Shown: in pieces, positions 58,987 to 64,000 of the stretch
Position numbering within the stretch: the first letter of the stretch is position 1
How the letters are laid out: every line of letters begins with the position of its first letter
DNA from: Mycolicibacterium poriferae
GTDB lineage: Bacteria > Actinomycetota > Actinomycetes > Mycobacteriales > Mycobacteriaceae
Reading direction: 5' to 3'
DNA length: 64,000 nt
Assembly: GCF_010728325.1 (NCBI RefSeq)
Contig: NZ_AP022570.1
Location: forward strand, 1,054,001 to 1,118,000
Translations under genes and position numbers: made by a program
The notes under the pieces: model-generated
The model's database searches: none
Told to the model about the DNA's origin: nothing
The model's input: only the letters and a program-made list of their open reading frames with translations

Positions 58987-59996
58987 ATGCCCGCACTGGC
59001 CGTCATCGGCGGCGGCGTGATCGGCCTCGCCGTCGCGCGCCGCGCGGCGCAGGACGGCTGGACTGTCCGGGTGCACCGCAGCACCGAACGCGGGGCGTCC
59101 TGGGTGGCCGGTGGAATGCTCGCCCCGCACAGCGAGGGCTGGCCCGGTGAGGAGCGTCTGCTGCAGATCGGGCTGGCCTCACTGCAGCTGTGGAACTCGG
59201 GGTTTCTCGACGGCCTGCCGACCGAGGTGGTGACCGCGAGGGGGTCGCTGGTGGTCGCCGTGGACCGGGCCGACGCGACCGACCTCAAGACGGTGGCCGA
59301 CTGGCTGTCGGCGCAGGGGCACCCGGTGACGCCGACCACCTCTGCGCGCGACGTCGAACCGCTGCTGGCCCAGGGCATCCGGCACGGCTTCGTCGCCGAC
59401 ACCGAACTCGCGGTGGACAATCGCCTGGTCGTCGACGCGCTTGCCGCACACTGCGACCGGCTGGGGGTGCGGTGGGCGCCCGCGGTCGCCGATCTGGCCG
59501 AGGTCGACGACGCCGACGCGGTCGTGATCGCCAACGGCATCGACGCGCCGGCGTTGTGGCCCGGGTTGGCGGTGCGCCCGGTGAAGGGTGAGGTGTTGCG
59601 GCTGCGCTGGCGCCGCGGCTGTATGCCGGTGCCGCAGCGGGTGATCCGTGCCCGGGTGCACGGTCGCCAGGTGTATCTCGTGCCCCGCCACGACGGCGTG
59701 GTGGTGGGTGCGACGCAGTACGAGCACGGCCGCGACACGGCGCCGACCGTCGGCGGAGTCCGTGACCTGCTCGACGATGCGTGCGCGGTGCTGCCCGCGC
59801 TCGGCGAGTACGAGTTCGCCGAATGCGCGGCCGGTCTGCGGCCGATGACCCCGGACAATCTGCCGATCGTCGGCCGCCTCGACGAACGCACGCTGGTGGC
59901 CACCGGGCACGGCCGTTCGGGGTTCCTGCTGGCGCCGTGGACTGCAGAGGCGGTGGCCCAGGAGTTGGAAGCCCTCAGTGAGATGGAGGTCATGCG

Positions 59997-60000
<4 letters not shown>
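58987..60000 (+). CDS. thiO: Glycine oxidase ThiO
   Basis: ThiO oxidises glycine to the imine needed to build the thiazole of thiamine. The 337-residue FAD enzyme begins with the Rossmann motif VIGGGVIGLAVARRA and shows the DAO-family segments GASWVAGGMLAPHSEGW, VRPVKGEVLRL and AECAAGLRPMTPDNLPIVG. The last 30 residues hold GHGRSGFLLAPWTAE, the C-terminal FAD contact. Expression is controlled by the TPP riboswitch 6 bp upstream. thiS starts within its last 4 bp. Confidence 0.95.
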
Positions 60001-61693
<1,693 letters not shown>

Positions 61694-61697
<4 letters not shown>

Positions 61698-62599
61698 TCG
61701 AGCTGCGCGACCTGACCAAGAACTACGGAACCACCCGCGCCGTCGACAACCTGACCTGCACGATCGAACCGGGCGTGGTGACCGGCTTCCTCGGCCCCAA
61801 CGGCGCGGGCAAGACCACCACGATGCGGATGATCCTGGGACTGGACCACCCCACGTCGGGCTCGGCGACGATCGACGGCCGGACCTACCGGCAGCTGACC
61901 GACCCGCTGCGCAGCGTCGGCGCGCTGCTCGACGCGCGGCAGGTGCACCCGAACCGTTCGGTGCGCAACCATCTGCGCTGGATGGCCGCGACCAACCGCA
62001 TCGCTCGTCGCCGCGTCGACGAGGTTCTCGAGATGGTCGGAATCTCCTCGGTGGCCGGCGTGCGGGCCGGCACGCTGTCGCTGGGGATGAGCCAGCGTCT
62101 CGGCATTGCCGCGGCCCTGCTGGGCGACCCTCCGGTGCTGCTGTTCGACGAGCCGGTCAACGGCCTGGACCCCGAGGGCATCCACTGGGTGCGCACGCTG
62201 ATGCGCACGCTGGCCGGCGAAGGCCGCACCGTGTTCGTCTCCAGCCATCTGCTCTCCGAGATGTCCAACACCGCCGACCGGCTGGTCGTGATCGGCAGGG
62301 GCCGGCTCATCGCGTCGACCACGGTCGGCGAGTTCGTCAGCCGCTGCGGCGCCGCCACCGTGCGGGTCCGCAGCCCGCACCTCGAGCAGCTGCGCGCGGT
62401 GCTCGTGGACGCCGGCCTGGCCGTGGACGCCACCCCCGACGCGCTGACCGTGCACGACACCAGCACCGATGCGGTCGGCGAGCTGGCCGCCCGGCATTCC
62501 CTTGCGCTGCACGAGTTGAGCGCACAGGAGGTGTCGCTGGAGCAGGCCTACCTGTCCTCCACCGACGACGCAACGGTCTACCGGGGGAGCGCCGGATGA
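61694..62599 (+). CDS. ABC transporter ATP-binding protein (drug/lipid exporter type)
   Basis: A 301-residue ATPase. Walker A is GPNGAGKTTT, the Q-loop and signature LSLGMSQRLGIAAALLG follow, and Walker B is VLLFDEPVNGLDPEG with an H-loop SSHLLSEM. A C-terminal extension (about 220-301) is typical of the CcmA/DrrA exporters. GTG overlaps the SGNH stop by 4 bp and its end overlaps the permease gene by 4 bp, forming one transport unit. Confidence 0.94.
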
Positions 62600-63315
62600 C
62601 GCATTTCGCGGCGGTCCTCGATGCCGAACGGATCAAGCTCACCACGCTGCGCTCACCGCTGTGGGCGACCGCGGCGGCGGCGCTGTTGAGCTTCGCGGTG
62701 GCCGCGCTGCAGGCGGCGGCGAGCTACCGCGGGCTGACCGTGACGTCCGCGGCGCTCGGCGTGGCGGTGTTCGGCGTGCCGGTGCTGATGGTCGTCGCCG
62801 CGATGACGGTGACCGGCGAGTACCGCACCGGCCTGATGCGGACGACGCTGATGGCGGCCCCGAACCGCACCGCGGTGCTGGGCGCCAAGGCCGTCGTCGC
62901 CGCGCTGTTCTGCGGGGGCGCCGCGGCCCTGATGACGATCGGTGCGGTCCTGGTGGGGCGCGCGGACGGGCCCGGGCTGTGGCGCGCCACCGGCGCCATC
63001 GGGCTCTACGCGGCGCTATCCGCGGTGCTCGGCGTCGCGGTGGCCGCGCTGGTGCGCCACACCGCCGGCGCGGTCACGGTGCTGCTGCTGTGGCCGCTGC
63101 TGGTCGAACCACTGCTGGGCAACCTGCCGGGGCACGGCGCGCGGATCGGCCCGTACCTGCCGTTCGCGAACGCGTTGCGGTTCCTCGACGTGTCCTGGCT
63201 GTTCCCCGCCTACGACATGCCGTGGGGCGAGTGGGGGTCACTCGGTTACTTCGCTGCCGTCGTCGCGGCCGTGTTCGTCGTCGCCGTTGGCACAATGAAC
63301 CGTCGTGACGCCTGA
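62596..63315 (+). CDS. ABC transporter permease (ABC-2 type)
   Basis: A 239-residue membrane protein with about six helices (near 22-40, 52-75, 97-125, 132-152, 160-178, 208-232), the usual plan of ABC-2 permeases. The VTGEYRTGLMRTTLMAAPNR segment is the typical coupling loop for the partner ATPase. The substrate is unknown. It overlaps the ATPase gene by 4 bp and the following hydrolase by 11 bp. Confidence 0.9.
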   Translation: MTHFAAVLDAERIKLTTLRSPLWATAAAALLSFAVAALQAAASYRGLTVTSAALGVAVFGVPVLMVVAAMTVTGEYRTGLMRTTLMAAPNRTAVLGAKAVVAALFCGGAAALMTIGAVLVGRADGPGLWRATGAIGLYAALSAVLGVAVAALVRHTAGAVTVLLLWPLLVEPLLGNLPGHGARIGPYLPFANALRFLDVSWLFPAYDMPWGEWGSLGYFAAVVAAVFVVAVGTMNRRDA

Positions 63316-64000
63316 AACGCCCGCGCAGCCGCTGACGCTGGCCCTGCCGCACCTCGACGTCGCCGCGCTGTCCTGGGGACCACCCGACGGCCGGCTCGTG
63401 CTGTGCCTGCACGGTTTCCCCGACAGTGCCTGGGGCTGGCGGGCGATGGCGCCGCTGCTGGCCGAGCAGGGCCTGCGCGTGGTCGCGCCGTTCTCGCGGG
63501 GCTACGCACCCACCGGTCCGGCACCCGACGGGGACTACCACATCGGGGCGTTGATGTACGACGCGCTGGCGGTGTACCGGGAGCTCGGCGCCCCCTCCGA
63601 CGCGGTGCTGATCGGCCATGACTGGGGTGCGTTCACCACCAGCGCCCTGGCCGCCTACCCGGACTCGCCGTTCGCCGAGCACATCACCATGGCCGTGCCC
63701 CCGGTCGGTGCGATCAACCGCTCGCGCGGTGCCCTGACCCGGCAGCTGCGGATGGCTCCCCGTCAGCTACGCAACAGCTGGTACATCCTGTTCTTCCAGC
63801 TGCCCGGGCTGCCCGAACGGCTGCTCCCGCGGATCATCCCCCGGCTGTGGCGCGACTGGGGCCCGCCCGGATACCCGACCGACGCCGAACTCGACGCCGC
63901 GCTGGCCGCGCTTCCCAGCGCCGCGCACCGGCGCGCCGCGGTCGGCTACTACCGGGCCATGGTCCGCCCGTCGCGGCCGACGGCCCGCTACGCCGACCTG
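63305..64000 (+). CDS. Alpha/beta hydrolase, 5' part (epoxide hydrolase-like)
   Basis: The first 232 codons of an alpha/beta hydrolase that runs off the window end. HGFPDSAWGW is the oxyanion-hole motif and IGHDWGAF carries the nucleophile as Asp, as in epoxide hydrolases and haloalkane dehalogenases. The second catalytic acid and His are expected beyond the window. GTG 63305 overlaps the permease stop by 11 bp, extending the thi-ABC run. Confidence 0.88.
   Translation, partial: MTPETPAQPLTLALPHLDVAALSWGPPDGRLVLCLHGFPDSAWGWRAMAPLLAEQGLRVVAPFSRGYAPTGPAPDGDYHIGALMYDALAVYRELGAPSDAVLIGHDWGAFTTSALAAYPDSPFAEHITMAVPPVGAINRSRGALTRQLRMAPRQLRNSWYILFFQLPGLPERLLPRIIPRLWRDWGPPGYPTDAELDAALAALPSAAHRRAAVGYYRAMVRPSRPTARYADL

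Overview
The window is a high-GC actinobacterial chromosome segment, and its gene content is that of a fast-growing Mycobacterium (Mycolicibacterium). Diagnostic genes are fgd (F420-dependent glucose-6-phosphate dehydrogenase), the pknG-glnH-glnX kinase module, metZ, mutT3, a mycothiol-dependent maleylpyruvate isomerase family protein, an MmpL transporter and remnants of a 13E12/DUF222 HNH gene. From memory of M. tuberculosis H37Rv, four blocks are syntenic but re-ordered: clpB to the SpoU methyltransferase (Rv0384c-Rv0380c), GH76 to purA and a thioesterase (Rv0365c-Rv0356c), purT-rhodanese-metZ (Rv0389-Rv0391), and MBL hydrolase-fgd-pta-ackA-pknG-glnH-glnX-mutT3-thiEOSG (Rv0406c-Rv0417). Genes between the blocks are accessory.

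Layout. 1-5856: clpB, a membrane protein, an SDR, a lipoprotein and an rRNA/tRNA methyltransferase. 5581-7880: a self-regulated TetR/MFS efflux pair whose MFS frame runs antisense into the methyltransferase. 7954-24307: housekeeping and envelope genes (GH76, NhaA-DsbA fusion, DedA, alcohol dehydrogenase, class II aldolase, DUF3151, zinc-type CDF exporter, pyruvyltransferase-like protein, site-2 protease, multicopper oxidase, purA, thioesterase, GGDEF protein). 24264-28294: a P450-ferredoxin-MmpL operon divergent from a MarR regulator. 28343-32064: purT-metZ block. 32069-35282: detoxification-type genes (SDR, DUF899, MDMPI) and an ArsR/AHSA1 pair with paired operators. 35340-40207: an island carrying a lipoprotein and a nuclease-helicase with seven helicase-associated repeats, lying between the two remnants of a 13E12/DUF222 gene. 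40251-43810: GNAT, MBL hydrolase, fgd and an EEP-family protein. 43829-48764: a three-gene operon combining a UDP-sulfoquinovose synthase-like enzyme, a BcsB-like protein and a membrane GT2 synthase, inserted between fgd and pta relative to M. tuberculosis. 49004-57531: pta-ackA, a STAS protein and pknG-glnH-glnX. 57695-64000: mutT3, divergent thiE, a TPP riboswitch and a tightly overlapped thiO-thiS-thiG-SGNH-ABC-ABC-hydrolase run cut by the window end.

Many genes have a TANNNT -10 hexamer ending 6-8 nt before the start codon, the arrangement expected for leaderless mycobacterial transcripts; it was used to choose several starts. The strongest candidates for something undescribed are the SQD1/BcsB/GT2 operon, which may make a sulfoquinovose-containing or otherwise unusual polysaccharide, and the nuclease-helicase with a seven-copy HA array sitting in a broken 13E12 gene, a candidate single-gene defence or plasmid-type system.
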